Assembly: GCF_013141775.1 (NCBI RefSeq)
Contig: NZ_WHOB01000016.1
Coordinates: forward strand, 434,001 to 498,000
DNA: 64,000 bases
Reading direction: 5' to 3'
Source of the DNA: Paenibacillus phytohabitans
GTDB taxonomy: Bacteria > Bacillota > Bacilli > Paenibacillales > Paenibacillaceae
The notes below the pieces were generated by a model. That model did no database searches and had not been told where the DNA came from. It was given only the letters and a program-made list of their open reading frames with translations. The stretch's first letter is position 1. Every line of letters starts with the position of its first letter. This document shows positions 1 through 9,404 of the stretch, piece by piece. Both the position numbers and the translations under genes were made by a program.

Positions 1-1051
1 TGAAGGAATTGCCTACACTGTTGATGGCGCGGTAGAAATCCTCCATTTCCACATTAGCAAGCTGTTCCGGGAAATGCTGCTGCAGATCGCCGTAGTAACG
101 CTGCCAGAAGGCCCGGCTGCGGCCGATCATATTCTCCCATAGTCTGGACTGGGACTCGTGAATCCCCATGGATGCGCCTTGAGCCAGCGGTGTACCGATA
201 ATCTTTTCACCGAAATTCTGCTCGTACAGGGCATGTCCGCCCTCATGCAATGAGCTGAAGATCGAGCTCGTCACATTATCCAGCAAATAGTTTGTTGTGA
301 TGCGTACATCGCCGGGATTCAGGCCCGTAGCGAACGGATGTACACTTTCATCCAGACGTCCTGCCTCAAAGTCGTAGCCCATTTGCTCAAGCAGGAAGAG
401 GCCGAACTTCTCCTGCTGCTCTTTGGGGAAAATCTGACTCAGGAATTCCGTATCCGGCTTGTTCGGCGACGCGCTGATCGCTTCGGCAAGAGGAACAAGA
501 CGGCTGCGCAGACGGCTGAAGATGTCGTCCACTTTGGCCACCGTCAGATCCGGTTCATACATATCCAGCAGCGTATCATAACGTGAGCCTTCTACTCCCC
601 AATAATCGATGAACTCCTGTTTGAACTCAACAATCTTGGTCAGGTAAGGCTCGAAGGAGGCAAAATCATTGTTATCCTTGGCTTCTTCCCAGATGGTCTG
701 GGCATGGGCGGTCAGGACAGAGTACTCCTCGAATTTTTTGGAAGGAATGCTCTTACTGCGGCTGTACTCTTTGCGGGTATCCTTCACGATCTTGTTCTCA
801 TTATCGCTTAACTGGCTCATCACTTCCGGACGGCTGAAGAATTCGGTAAAAGCACCGATCTCCTCCGATACCTGCAGTTTGAACGCTTCTGCACTCAGCA
901 TGCCAAGCGTAGCTGATCGCATCTCCACACCTTTACGCGGCGCACCTGTACGCAAATCCCAGCCCAGGAGCCCAATAGCTTCATAATAGCCTCTGATTTT
1001 GGATAATAGCTCTTTAAATTTATCCCATTCTTCTTTGACCAATTGTTCCAT
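1..1051 (-). CDS. M32 family metallocarboxypeptidase (partial, C-terminus beyond window)
   Basis: Zinc carboxypeptidase of the thermostable carboxypeptidase Taq (M32) family, expected to trim C-terminal residues from peptides in the cytoplasm. The minus strand opens with ATG at 1051 (MEQLVKEEWDKFKELL) and stays open to the window edge, giving about 350 residues of a family that is usually near 500. The zinc-binding HExxH helix is visible as SSLHEGGHALYEQ, followed by the family-typical stretch GASMGIHESQSRLWEN, which supplies the next metal-binding glutamate. The C-terminal end lies left of position 1. No operon partner is visible; the next gene is divergent. Family call is strong; the substrate is not known. 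Confidence 0.93.
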   Translation of the reverse strand, partial: MEQLVKEEWDKFKELLSKIRGYYEAIGLLGWDLRTGAPRKGVEMRSATLGMLSAEAFKLQVSEEIGAFTEFFSRPEVMSQLSDNENKIVKDTRKEYSRSKSIPSKKFEEYSVLTAHAQTIWEEAKDNNDFASFEPYLTKIVEFKQEFIDYWGVEGSRYDTLLDMYEPDLTVAKVDDIFSRLRSRLVPLAEAISASPNKPDTEFLSQIFPKEQQEKFGLFLLEQMGYDFEAGRLDESVHPFATGLNPGDVRITTNYLLDNVTSSIFSSLHEGGHALYEQNFGEKIIGTPLAQGASMGIHESQSRLWENMIGRSRAFWQRYYGDLQQHFPEQLANVEMEDFYRAINSVGNSF

Positions 1052-1321
1052 TGGTTGAGCACCTGCCCTTGTCTAATTTATCCACTCCTCTTGATGATAC
1101 TTTTATTAATGGCTATAATCAAATTCAGAATAGACATCTTCAATTTGAAATACTTATATTCTAATGAATACCGTGAACCCGGGGAATTCTGATTACTGAC
1201 TTTAAGTTCGCGGCAAGAAGATGTAGAATGAATAACAACTTATTGCGTAAGCTTCCCAAGGGGGAGCTGTACGAGGGGATTTCAGAAGAAGTCTATTATC
1301 ATTTAACTTTGAGGAGGCAGC

Positions 1322-1906
1322 ATGCTCATGAGTCAGGTCACAGAAATTATGAAATTTAACAAGCATTTTGTTGAGGAAAAAGAATACGAAGCCTATCTGA
1401 CCAGCCGCTTTCCGGATAAAAAAATGCTGATCATCACCTGCATGGATACCCGGTTAGTTGAGCTTCTGCCCAAAGCGATGAATTTCAAGAACGGCGATGT
1501 CAAAATCATCAAAAATGCCGGAGCCGTCATCTCCCAGCCGTTCGGAAGCGTAATGCGCAGCGTAATGGTTGCGCTGTATGAGCTGGATGCGGATGAAGTT
1601 ATCGTCGTCGGGCATTATGAATGCGGCATGGCCTCCCTGAATGCGGACCGGATGATCAATTCTATTAAGGAACGCGGCGTTTCGGAGCAGGTGCTCGATA
1701 CTTTGGAGAATTCGGGAATTAAGCTGACCAAATGGCTGCGCGGGTTTGACAATGTGGAGGAAGGGGTAATTCAGACTGTGGAGCTGATCAAGCGCCATCC
1801 CTTACTCCCCCCAAACGTACCTATTCACGGCATGATCATCGATCCGGCAACCGGAGCGCTTGAGCTTGTCTCGGATGGATACGCGGAGCATAAGGCAACT
1901 CTCTGA
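1322..1906 (+). CDS. beta-class carbonic anhydrase
   Basis: Reversible hydration of CO2 to bicarbonate, cytosolic zinc enzyme. The 194-residue protein has the beta-class metal site: C40 with the D42-R44 dyad in ITCMDTR, then H98 and C101 in VVGHYECGM. Length fits the short bacterial beta type (YtiB-like). GAGGAGG lies at 1311-1317; the listed ATG at 1322 is only 4 nt away, whereas the in-frame ATG at 1328 is 10 nt away, so translation may begin two codons later. It is monocistronic, with a strong terminator right after the stop. The metal ligands are seen directly; the activity class is family knowledge. Confidence 0.93.
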   Translation: MLMSQVTEIMKFNKHFVEEKEYEAYLTSRFPDKKMLIITCMDTRLVELLPKAMNFKNGDVKIIKNAGAVISQPFGSVMRSVMVALYELDADEVIVVGHYECGMASLNADRMINSIKERGVSEQVLDTLENSGIKLTKWLRGFDNVEEGVIQTVELIKRHPLLPPNVPIHGMIIDPATGALELVSDGYAEHKATL

Positions 1907-1917
1907 AACTGCTGTTT

Positions 1918-1948
1918 GCGTGGATCCTGGATCCACGCACTTTTTTTT
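1918..1948 (+). terminator. Rho-independent terminator after the carbonic anhydrase
   Basis: Perfect 9-bp stem gcgtggatc / gatccacgc with a 3-nt loop, followed by AC and eight T residues. Confidence 0.9.
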
Positions 1949-2154
1949 GCCTGCCGGAACCTTGAAGCCAGTTAACATTTCTATTTGTGATTATTAAAAA
2001 TTGAAACCTCCTGAGGATAACCTGCGTATTACCGGGCAGACACACAGAAACTAATGTGAACAAGACGGATGCTAATCGTTAAAAGAATGGTTTTGTCCGC
2101 TGCAGATTCTGGAATGTCTGTATTTACCACACTTCTGGGAGGTTCTCGTACTAA

Positions 2155-2589
2155 ATGAAATCAATGAAACGTGTAATGATGATCGTCATGGCCTTCACTC
2201 TGTTCTTTGCCGTAACTGCTCCTGACTTTGCAGATGCCCGCCGTGGCGGCGGCTTCAAATCGGGTAGCCGGGGATTCACCACTACCCCGAAGAAATCAAC
2301 AACAAACAATGTGAAACAAAGTGATAGCACCAAAGGCACCACAGCCGGAAGTACAACGAATGCAAACCGCGGATTCTTCAGCGGCGGCAGCCTGATGAAA
2401 GGCCTGATGATCGGCGGGATCGCCGGCTTCCTCTTCGGCGGAATGTTCTCCGGCATGGGCGCTTTCGGCAATATCATCGGCCTCTTTATTAACATGCTGG
2501 CCATTTATCTTGTCGTTATGATGATCATGTCCTTCTTCCGGCGCAGACAGGAACGGCGCAGAATGCAGGAAAGAGACGGGCGCTACTAA
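2155..2589 (+). CDS. small exported membrane protein, Tim44-N-terminus-like
   Basis: 144 residues. An N-terminal hydrophobic segment (about residues 5-25) looks like a signal sequence ending near ADA. An Arg/Gly- and Ser/Thr-rich linker (RRGGGFKSGSRGF) follows, then a Gly-rich hydrophobic hairpin (about 85-125) and a charged tail rich in Arg (FFRRRQERRRMQERD). This resembles the N-terminal half of bacterial Tim44-like membrane proteins but lacks the Tim44 domain. The gene overlaps the next one by one base (TAATG), so the two are translationally coupled. Function is unknown. Confidence 0.75.
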   Translation: MKSMKRVMMIVMAFTLFFAVTAPDFADARRGGGFKSGSRGFTTTPKKSTTNNVKQSDSTKGTTAGSTTNANRGFFSGGSLMKGLMIGGIAGFLFGGMFSGMGAFGNIIGLFINMLAIYLVVMMIMSFFRRRQERRRMQERDGRY

Positions 2590-2876
2590 TGAGTGTTACC
2601 GTACTCAGTATGGACGAGATTATCAATGCAATCTGCCTGCATATGGCTGAACGCAAAGCTGTACGGGTGGAGGAAGTCCGGGTGGAGCTTAGCTGGGATG
2701 AAGACACCGGTTACACCGCAGAGGTCTGGGTTCAGGGCCGCAGCCAGTTCCTGGTCGAATCCAATTTGATTGAATCGATTCTGCGTTATCTGCACAGCGA
2801 ATACGGTATCCGCGCTTACCGTGAAAATGTACGCCTGGAGCTGGACGAAGAAATCACCGCTGTTGTCACTATGTAA
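2589..2876 (+). CDS. DUF2653 (YxcD-like) family protein
   Basis: 95-residue cytosolic protein (MDEIINAICLHMAERK at the start, then alternating strands with VRVELSWDEDTGYTAEVWVQ) that matches the DUF2653/YxcD family of Bacillales in length and pattern. No catalytic motif is seen. Coupled to the upstream membrane protein through a TAATG overlap and followed by a terminator, so the two form a bicistronic unit. Family assignment is from memory of the pattern; the function is not known. Confidence 0.7.
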   Translation: MSVTVLSMDEIINAICLHMAERKAVRVEEVRVELSWDEDTGYTAEVWVQGRSQFLVESNLIESILRYLHSEYGIRAYRENVRLELDEEITAVVTM

Positions 2877-2886
2877 AACTCATACG

Positions 2887-2920
2887 CCGTCCGCTGATGC
2901 ATTCAGCGGGCGGTTTTTTT
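2887..2920 (+). terminator. Rho-independent terminator of the 2155-2876 operon
   Basis: 11-bp stem (ccgtccgctga against tcagcgggcgg, one G-U pair) with a short loop and seven T residues immediately after. Confidence 0.9.
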
Positions 2921-2925
2921 GTGCT

Positions 2926-2960
2926 GGCGGGTTGGGATTGGGGTTGGGGTTGGGGTTCGC
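2926..2960 (+). repeat. G-rich telomere-like TTGGGG tandem tract (possible G-quadruplex)
   Basis: Five consecutive G-runs (3,3,4,4,4) separated by TT or ATT: ggttggggttggggttgggg within the stretch. It meets the simple four-G-tract quadruplex rule on the plus strand and sits directly after a terminator, in non-coding DNA. Confidence 0.8.
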
Positions 2961-2980
2961 GCTGAAGCTTGATTTGGGAC

Positions 2981-3163
2981 TAAGTGGAAAAACAGCATCT
3001 ATTACTGGCGAAGTCATTATTATCGCCGGAATAGTTGGAAAAACAACACTTAATGATATGCAAAATCGTAATTATCGGAATATGTGTTGAATTAAGTGCC
3101 TTATTTCCATCTACAGTCTGCAAAAAGCATGAGACGTGAGTAATAAGTGCCTTATTTCCAACT
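2981..3163. repeat. cluster of four related ~20-bp intergenic motifs in two orientations
   Basis: Two near-identical direct copies, taagtgccttatttccatct at 3093-3112 and taagtgccttatttccaact at 3144-3163, differ at one base. Two earlier segments, near 2983 and at 3033-3052 (agttggaaaaacaacactta), match their reverse complement imperfectly. The stretch 2877-3429 contains no convincing gene. Confidence 0.6.
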
Positions 3164-3429
3164 ATCATTGCTCTGGAGAGAAATCCCGAGACTTCTGTTA
3201 TCAGCGAATCAGTGAGCATGCACCTTTCATTTTTCTTTCAGGAACAGCTGGTATATTATCTCAGAACATTTGCTTGCCGGAGAAGTCACAGCTAATGACG
3301 CAGGGTATGAGCGAAGCTTGATGGCACTGCAAAAGCTCACAAACTGAGAGTCTATAGCCCTGAAGCAACTTTGTACGAATACATATATTCAGGCTTGGGC
3401 TCACATTATGTCTAGGAGGACCAGAGATC

Positions 3430-5028
3430 ATGTCGAGATTAACAAAATGCCTGTGCACAGGCATGCTGCTGTCTGCACTGCTCTTGTCAGGCTGCGGCAA
3501 CAAGGCGCAGGAAGAGACTATTCCGGTAGCCAGTCCGGATAGTGCAGAAACTACCGCTGTCCAGAGCTTCACCGGAAAAATCATCAGCATCAGCGGAAAC
3601 GAAATTACGCTCTATAAGGCTCAATCAGGCGGTATCCAAGAGCCCGGAGTTGCTGAAGCTGATCCGGCCGGGGTGGATACGGCGGGTAGCGGGAACAGTG
3701 CTGGGGAAAGTTCTTCGGCTGGGAGTACTAGTGGTACAACTGGCGGGAGTAGTAATGCTGCAACTTCGGCGGCGGACGGGAGTACTGGTGGTACAGCTGG
3801 CAGTAACACGGGTAGCGGGAGTAATGCGGCAGATGAAGTGGACGGTTCTGCCGCAGGTGAGGGTGAGGCCGGTGGCGCAGGCAGCAGTACTTCTTCGCCC
3901 GCTCTCCAGTTTACTGACGAGACAGTGGTTATTACAGTGGATGAGAATACGGAATACGTGGTCAAGTCCGGCACCGGAGAAACCGGCTCCTCTTCTGAAG
4001 CAGCTGCCGGTGCTTTGACTCTGGCAGATCTGCAAGCAGGTGACGTCCTTACAGTCACGCTGACCGAAGGTACGTTAACTGCTTCAAGGATTGAGCTGCA
4101 GAGCGGATTTGTTGCCGGTGGGGGCGGGCTGACGGCGGCGCCGGATGCCAGCGCCAGCCCTCTCCCGCTGCCCGGCCCGGGAGATGACGTGAAGCCGCAG
4201 CAGACTCCGGCTGGGCACCCGGACGGACAGGCTGCCCCGCCGCAGGACGGCAAGGCGGGCGAACGGCCCGCCGGAGGCCCAGACGGCGGGCCTGCAGGCG
4301 GAGCACCCGGGGGCGACGCGCCTGCGGGTGCCAGAGGCGGAGCAGCGGGCGGCGCTGCTCCGGGCAGTGCTGGCGGCGCTCCCGCAGGCGCGCCGGACAA
4401 GCCGGGGGCTGCCGCGGGCGCGAAGCCGGCAGCAACCCCGGCCGCTGGCGCGAAGCCTGCGGCCAGCACTTCCCCTGCGCCCAGCGCCAGCGCGGGCGCT
4501 AGCAGCAAGCCTGCCGCGGACGCGAAGCCCGCGGCAACTCCGGCAGCTGGCGCGAAGCCAGCTGCCGCAGATGGTGGTGGCAGCGGCGGGAGGACTCCCG
4601 GCGCCGCCATGAGCTTCGGCAAGATCAAGAGTATCAGCGGCAGCAAGATTACTCTGTATACAGCCGAAGCGCCATCCGCTGCTCCGCAGGATGGAGCAGC
4701 GGACGCGGGAGGCCCGCAAGGTGCGGAGCCTTCGGGCAGACCAAGCGCCGAGCCGGGAGCCGGAGGCGGCCAGGGCAGTGGCGGTCAAGGCGGCAGGCCC
4801 CAGAGACAGGGCGGCGCGCAGATGAGCTTCTCGGAAGAGACCACCGTTATTACGGTGACATCGGATACGAAGCTTATCTCTATTACTTTTACCGATGGCA
4901 AGCGTACAGAGGCTACGATCGCCTTGTCCACGCTCAAGGCAGGCGACATCATCCAGTACACGCTGAAATCAGGCACAGCTCAAGCCGATAGCATCAGCCT
5001 CAGCAGCGGTGATTCCGGCAGCAAATAA
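3430..5028 (+). CDS. lipoprotein with two homologous beta-domains joined by an Ala/Gly/Pro-rich low-complexity region
   Basis: 532 residues. Signal peptide with lipobox LLSGC (Cys near residue 22) predicts a membrane-anchored extracellular lipoprotein. Two divergent copies of one domain are seen: GKIISISGNEITLY with ETVVITVDENTEY and LADLQAGDVLTVTL near the N-terminus, and GKIKSISGSKITLY with ETTVITVTSDTK and LSTLKAGDIIQYTL at the C-terminus. The design recalls DUF5666-type beta domains. Each domain is itself split by a low-complexity insert, and between them lie about 170 residues of Gly/Ala/Pro repeats (GAKPAATPAAGAKPAA), coded by very GC-rich DNA. AGGAGGA at 3414-3420 fixes the ATG at 3430. 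The function is unknown; a cell-surface or wall-spanning role is inferred. Confidence 0.8.
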   Translation: MSRLTKCLCTGMLLSALLLSGCGNKAQEETIPVASPDSAETTAVQSFTGKIISISGNEITLYKAQSGGIQEPGVAEADPAGVDTAGSGNSAGESSSAGSTSGTTGGSSNAATSAADGSTGGTAGSNTGSGSNAADEVDGSAAGEGEAGGAGSSTSSPALQFTDETVVITVDENTEYVVKSGTGETGSSSEAAAGALTLADLQAGDVLTVTLTEGTLTASRIELQSGFVAGGGGLTAAPDASASPLPLPGPGDDVKPQQTPAGHPDGQAAPPQDGKAGERPAGGPDGGPAGGAPGGDAPAGARGGAAGGAAPGSAGGAPAGAPDKPGAAAGAKPAATPAAGAKPAASTSPAPSASAGASSKPAADAKPAATPAAGAKPAAADGGGSGGRTPGAAMSFGKIKSISGSKITLYTAEAPSAAPQDGAADAGGPQGAEPSGRPSAEPGAGGGQGSGGQGGRPQRQGGAQMSFSEETTVITVTSDTKLISITFTDGKRTEATIALSTLKAGDIIQYTLKSGTAQADSISLSSGDSGSK

Positions 5029-5200
5029 GTAATACTGCCGGGAACTTCGCAGCATTCCACCCTGCAGGCTCCAGCCTGACCTCACATCAGGTTCTGCGCT
5101 GAAGCCGGTCAGCAGCACTTCAACTGCCAGATAAATCATCCGGCAGCTTATTACATGCAGCACCCGCACAAAGCATGGGGCTGCAGAAACCGCATCACAA

Positions 5201-5236
5201 AACCGGATCGGCAAGATGCTGATCCGGTTATTTTTG
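5201..5236 (+). terminator. Rho-independent terminator
   Basis: Perfect 9-bp stem aaccggatc / gatccggtt, 11-nt loop, then a T tract. It ends the lipoprotein transcript about 170 bases after the stop codon. The rest of 5029-5329 shows no gene. Confidence 0.85.
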
Positions 5237-5329
5237 CATGAGCAGGTTATTCCCTCTACTTACTCTACTTATTACAATAGCCGCAGCGGTCAAGCACGCA
5301 TCCGGGCAACTCTCCGGCCCGCACCCGGC

Positions 5330-5683
5330 TCAGATTAACGAAATTGCCAGCAGTTCGAATAATACCAGCGGCAGGATGACATTATTATTCACCGGCCCCG
5401 GATACGGATAACCTGGACCTGGATAAGGCTTGTAATACGGATTGTAGTATCCGCGTCCCGTTTCTGTAGTTATAGTCACCGTGAGGTACAGATGTTTGCT
5501 GTCCATGCCGGCAATGGTGCCTTCATGCATCTGTCCATCGATGGTCTGTACCTTCACATTATGGTTCAAATAAGGCTTGCAGGACTGGTGCAGAGAATCG
5601 CGGACACCGTGCAGATGCTGGACCACCGCAGGGTCAGCCTGATAGATAACCGCTGTTTGCGGGCCACTATGATATGTCGACAT
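5330..5683 (-). CDS. hypothetical small protein with LSm/SH3-like segment and Tyr/Pro/Gly-rich tail
   Basis: 117 residues. Residues about 40-70 (VKVQTIDGQMHEGTIAGMDSKHLYLTV) have the two-strand pattern of small beta-barrel LSm/SH3-like folds. A Tyr/Pro/Gly-rich segment follows (GYYNPYYKPYPGPGYPYPG), and the end is a hydrophobic stretch (ILPLVLFELLAISLI). Similar Tyr/Gly/Pro-rich layouts occur in spore-surface proteins of Bacillales, but no direct family match is claimed. Single gene. Role unknown. Confidence 0.65.
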   Translation of the reverse strand: MSTYHSGPQTAVIYQADPAVVQHLHGVRDSLHQSCKPYLNHNVKVQTIDGQMHEGTIAGMDSKHLYLTVTITTETGRGYYNPYYKPYPGPGYPYPGPVNNNVILPLVLFELLAISLI

Positions 5684-5810
5684 GAATGTTTAACCTCCGT
5701 ATGAATGGATTTGCTACATTCTATGCACATGCCCAGCCCAGGGTGCCTAGCCCGCTGCCATCCTCCACCCCGCTTGCTGTAATTCCTCCGCCTCTATACA
5801 AAAGCAAACT

Positions 5811-5846
5811 AAAAAGCCGTACACCGGAAAGTCCTTGTATACGGCT
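5811..5846 (-). terminator. Rho-independent terminator of the degV-family gene
   Basis: Stem agccgta / tacggct; on the minus strand it runs into a T tract (plus-strand aaaa at 5811-5814). It lies about 40 bases past the stop codon at 5887. Confidence 0.75.
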
Positions 5847-5886
5847 TAGTTATTCAATTATTCTCCATTAAATCTGCTGCAGCAGC

Positions 5887-6726
5887 CTAAAAAGCAACGC
5901 CGATTCCGCCCTGTCCTGCATATGTACCCATCACAGGTCCCATGGTGGACAGCAGAATTTCTTTGAAGGGATGCTTCTCCAGAATACGCTCCTTAATTTC
6001 CAGCGCCAGCATCTCGCAATTGCTATGGACGATGGCGATGACCGCCTGTTCATAATCATGCTGCTTCTGATCCAGCTTGGCCAGCAGATGACTCAGTGCC
6101 TTAGGAAGTCCCCGGGTCTTCTCGACCACTTCAACAGTTCCCTCATCGCTGATCTTCAGCAGCAGCTTAATGTTCAGTACAGAAGCCACGGCACCGGAGA
6201 TCCGGCTCAGCCGCCCGCCTTTGATCACATTCTCCAGAGTATCCAGTGTGAAATAAGCGGTGGTCTCTTCAACCTTGTGCATCACTTTATCTTTCAATTC
6301 AGCCAGACTTGCTGCCGTCAGCGACCATTTCGCTGCCATAGCCACAATCAGTGTCAGTCCGCCTGAAAAAAGCTTAGAATCTATAATTTCAATCGCATTC
6401 GGATGTCCTTCTTCCTCGTACATCTCCTTGGCAATCATTGCGGTCTGATAAGTACTGCTGATATTGGAGGACATGCAAATGACCATAATGTCAGTGCCTG
6501 CTTCCACTTGTTTGAAATTGTCCAGGAATACCTGCGGACTTGGGCTAGCTGTAGTCGGCAATTCCTTCGCTTCATGCATCTTCGCATAAAAAGTCTTCGC
6601 GTCCGTATCATAAGGCATGAGTTCATGTCCGAAATGAACCGGCAAATGGACAATAGAAATGTCGTACTGCTCTACGTAATCTGGGGGTAAATCGGAACCG
6701 CTATCCGTTATAATCTTGATGGGCAT
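5887..6726 (-). CDS. DegV family protein (fatty-acid-binding)
   Basis: 279 residues beginning MPIKIITDSGSDLPPDYVEQYDI, the hallmark DegV N-terminus, with the conserved TTASPSP segment and the ENVIKGGRLSRISG signature near residue 170. DegV/FakB proteins bind a fatty acid between two domains and, in Gram-positive bacteria, can present it to the FakA kinase. No fakA is in the window, so the partner is unknown. The Shine-Dalgarno AAAGGAGAG fits the ATG at 6726. Monocistronic, with a terminator downstream and a palindrome in the promoter region. Confidence 0.93.
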   Translation of the reverse strand: MPIKIITDSGSDLPPDYVEQYDISIVHLPVHFGHELMPYDTDAKTFYAKMHEAKELPTTASPSPQVFLDNFKQVEAGTDIMVICMSSNISSTYQTAMIAKEMYEEEGHPNAIEIIDSKLFSGGLTLIVAMAAKWSLTAASLAELKDKVMHKVEETTAYFTLDTLENVIKGGRLSRISGAVASVLNIKLLLKISDEGTVEVVEKTRGLPKALSHLLAKLDQKQHDYEQAVIAIVHSNCEMLALEIKERILEKHPFKEILLSTMGPVMGTYAGQGGIGVAF

Positions 6727-6747
6727 CAGAGTGCTCTCCTTTCAATT

Positions 6748-6761
6748 CTATACTAGTATAG
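6748..6761. promoter_or_regulatory. perfect 14-bp palindrome upstream of degV-family gene
   Basis: ctatactagtatag is fully self-complementary and lies 22 bases upstream of the DegV start, overlapping TATA-like promoter sequence. It could be an operator or merely part of the promoter; no regulator is assigned. Confidence 0.45.
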
Positions 6762-6966
6762 TCACCTTTTATGTAAACCAATAGTACAATTTATAACTTG
6801 TCAAAAGCGTTTTTTTGTGCTTAGTGCTATTTTTCACAGCTCAGCAGACTATTCTGCCTGAAGGATTGTTACTCTCTGCGACTATTAATAGCTGCATCAG
6901 GTTCTTTCTTAACTTCCCGTCTTATGATATGGTTTATGCATAAGTGAATAGAAATGGAGTGTAACG

Positions 6967-7197
6967 ATGAGCAAGAACAAAGTGTGGAACAGAGGCAAAC
7001 ATAATGGTGCCGGCCTGTCCAAAAAGACCCCCGCTAACGTAGAATCCGAAGGTACAGCAGAGACGGCTGCGGCAGAGAGCATCAGTGCTGAGGAAACTCC
7101 GAATCCGCGGATTGATACGGTGAAACCGATGAACCGCAGCAATTGGGTATCCAGACCCGCCCGCGTGAAGCCGCAGAACCCTGAACGCAATAAGTAG
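6967..7197 (+). CDS. small hydrophilic hypothetical protein
   Basis: 76 residues, highly charged and Ala/Glu-rich, with no hydrophobic segment; probably largely disordered. It starts MSKNKVWNRGKHNG and ends SNWVSRPARVKPQNPERNK. Chosen over the overlapping minus-strand frames because a GGAG motif stands 7-10 bases before the ATG and a terminator follows the stop. No family recognised. Confidence 0.6.
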   Translation: MSKNKVWNRGKHNGAGLSKKTPANVESEGTAETAAAESISAEETPNPRIDTVKPMNRSNWVSRPARVKPQNPERNK

Positions 7198-7235
7198 CTT
7201 GCCCTTAATGGGCAGCAGCTGAACATTACCGCATC

Positions 7236-7279
7236 CAAAAAAAGAGGAGCCGCATACCTTACGCGGCTCCTCTTTTATC
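7236..7279. terminator. bidirectional terminator between convergent genes
   Basis: 14-bp perfect stem aaaagaggagccgc (7240-7253) / gcggctcctctttt (7263-7276) with A-rich left and T-rich right flanks. It serves the small gene at 6967 and the reductase ending at 7320. Confidence 0.88.
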
Positions 7280-7319
7280 ATACAACGCACATTCTTAGCT
7301 GGTTCTCTAAGTGCAGCTG

Positions 7320-8303
<984 letters not shown>

Positions 8304-8390
8304 TCCCTGCTTCCGCCTCCCGATTTGAAATTGATACCTTGTCTGCCCTGATCATACCACAGTCAAATTCCAATATCATTTACGGCACCT

Positions 8391-9251
8391 TTAGAGCAAA
8401 CCTTCCGGCAAATGCCCGTTGCGCTCCAGAATAGCCTGCATCATCGCAAGCGTATCCGGCTGCAGCGGAATACCAGTAGTTCTATACAGCTGGAGCCAGC
8501 GCAGACAAGCCAGCGCCTCGAATAGTTCAAGCTCTGCTGCAGTGTAACTGCTCTTTGCAAGAAATGCTGAACGGTAGACTTCTGCATAATGCTCCCCCGC
8601 ATAGACCCGGATAATTAGAATAGACCACGCTATATCATATCTCGGATCGCCCAGCTGGACATTCGTCCAGTCTATAATGGTGTAGGCTCCGGCTGCCTCC
8701 AGGATATTGCCCGCATGATAGTCTCCATGGATCAGATGATGCGAGGTTATTCCAGCCTTGTCCGCCAGCCCTAGCGCCAGCCTTCTGATCTCAGGCTGAC
8801 CTCCCCACTCCGGGAAGAAGTAATCTGCGAAATCATATGCGGGTACTTCTATACCGCTTATGGAATCAATTGGAAGCCTATGTATATCCAGCAGATTTTC
8901 TGCTATGGCTGTAAGAACGGAGGTATTCGCTTCCGTGAGAGGCACACCGTCAAAGCTGGTTAACAGCACCTGATTGTCCCCGGGGTCCAAGCCCCAGGCA
9001 TAAGGCAGCGAAACCGCACGGCCCTGCCGGTACATCTGCTCCAGCACTTTATATTGGATAGAGATATCCGGGCGGGAATCCCGGTTCCATATTTTGAACA
9101 CAAGCTCTGTATCCGGCAGTGTAACTCTGTATACCTCGGCTTCTAGCCCGCCCTCTAGCGGGGTTATGACCGCCGCATCTGCCCTTTGCAGAATCGCCTC
9201 ATATTCCGCACTTTGCTCTTTCCAGCGGATATTGCTTAGAACATTATTCAT
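8391..9251 (-). CDS. phosphotransferase of the aminoglycoside/choline kinase (APH) family
   Basis: 286 residues with a protein-kinase-like fold. The catalytic loop is HGDYHAGNILEA (catalytic Asp in HGD, Asn in GNIL), and the metal-binding IIDWTN segment follows. The N-terminal lobe contains the ELVFKIW strand with the ATP-binding Lys. Members phosphorylate small molecules such as aminoglycosides, homoserine or choline, or fructosamines; nothing here fixes the substrate, so no resistance role is claimed. The 8304-8390 gap to the downstream reductase may allow co-transcription. Confidence 0.85.
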   Translation of the reverse strand: MNNVLSNIRWKEQSAEYEAILQRADAAVITPLEGGLEAEVYRVTLPDTELVFKIWNRDSRPDISIQYKVLEQMYRQGRAVSLPYAWGLDPGDNQVLLTSFDGVPLTEANTSVLTAIAENLLDIHRLPIDSISGIEVPAYDFADYFFPEWGGQPEIRRLALGLADKAGITSHHLIHGDYHAGNILEAAGAYTIIDWTNVQLGDPRYDIAWSILIIRVYAGEHYAEVYRSAFLAKSSYTAAELELFEALACLRWLQLYRTTGIPLQPDTLAMMQAILERNGHLPEGLL

Positions 9252-9404
9252 GGTTATGAATCTTCCTTTCCGTTGACTGATTCTTGTTCGCTTGTCATTA
9301 TGCAGCTGCTGTCAATCCAATTGCTTGTATTCTAGGCACTTTCCTCAGATACCTGAATAATATAAACCAATTAAACCATACAACGGATAAATGAGGGAAG
9401 CTAT

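Noticed and set aside
3621..4646. Long minus-strand open frame rich in Pro/Ala opposite the lipoprotein
   Set aside because: It is the complement of GC-rich low-complexity coding DNA; the plus strand has the lipobox, ribosome site and duplicated domain.
6909..7290. Two minus-strand frames opposite the small 76-residue gene
   Set aside because: They lack ribosome sites, and the plus-strand gene has both a ribosome site and a terminator.
8391..9251. Aminoglycoside-resistance call for the APH-family gene
   Set aside because: The catalytic loop shows only the broad kinase family; nothing specific to antibiotic substrates is seen.
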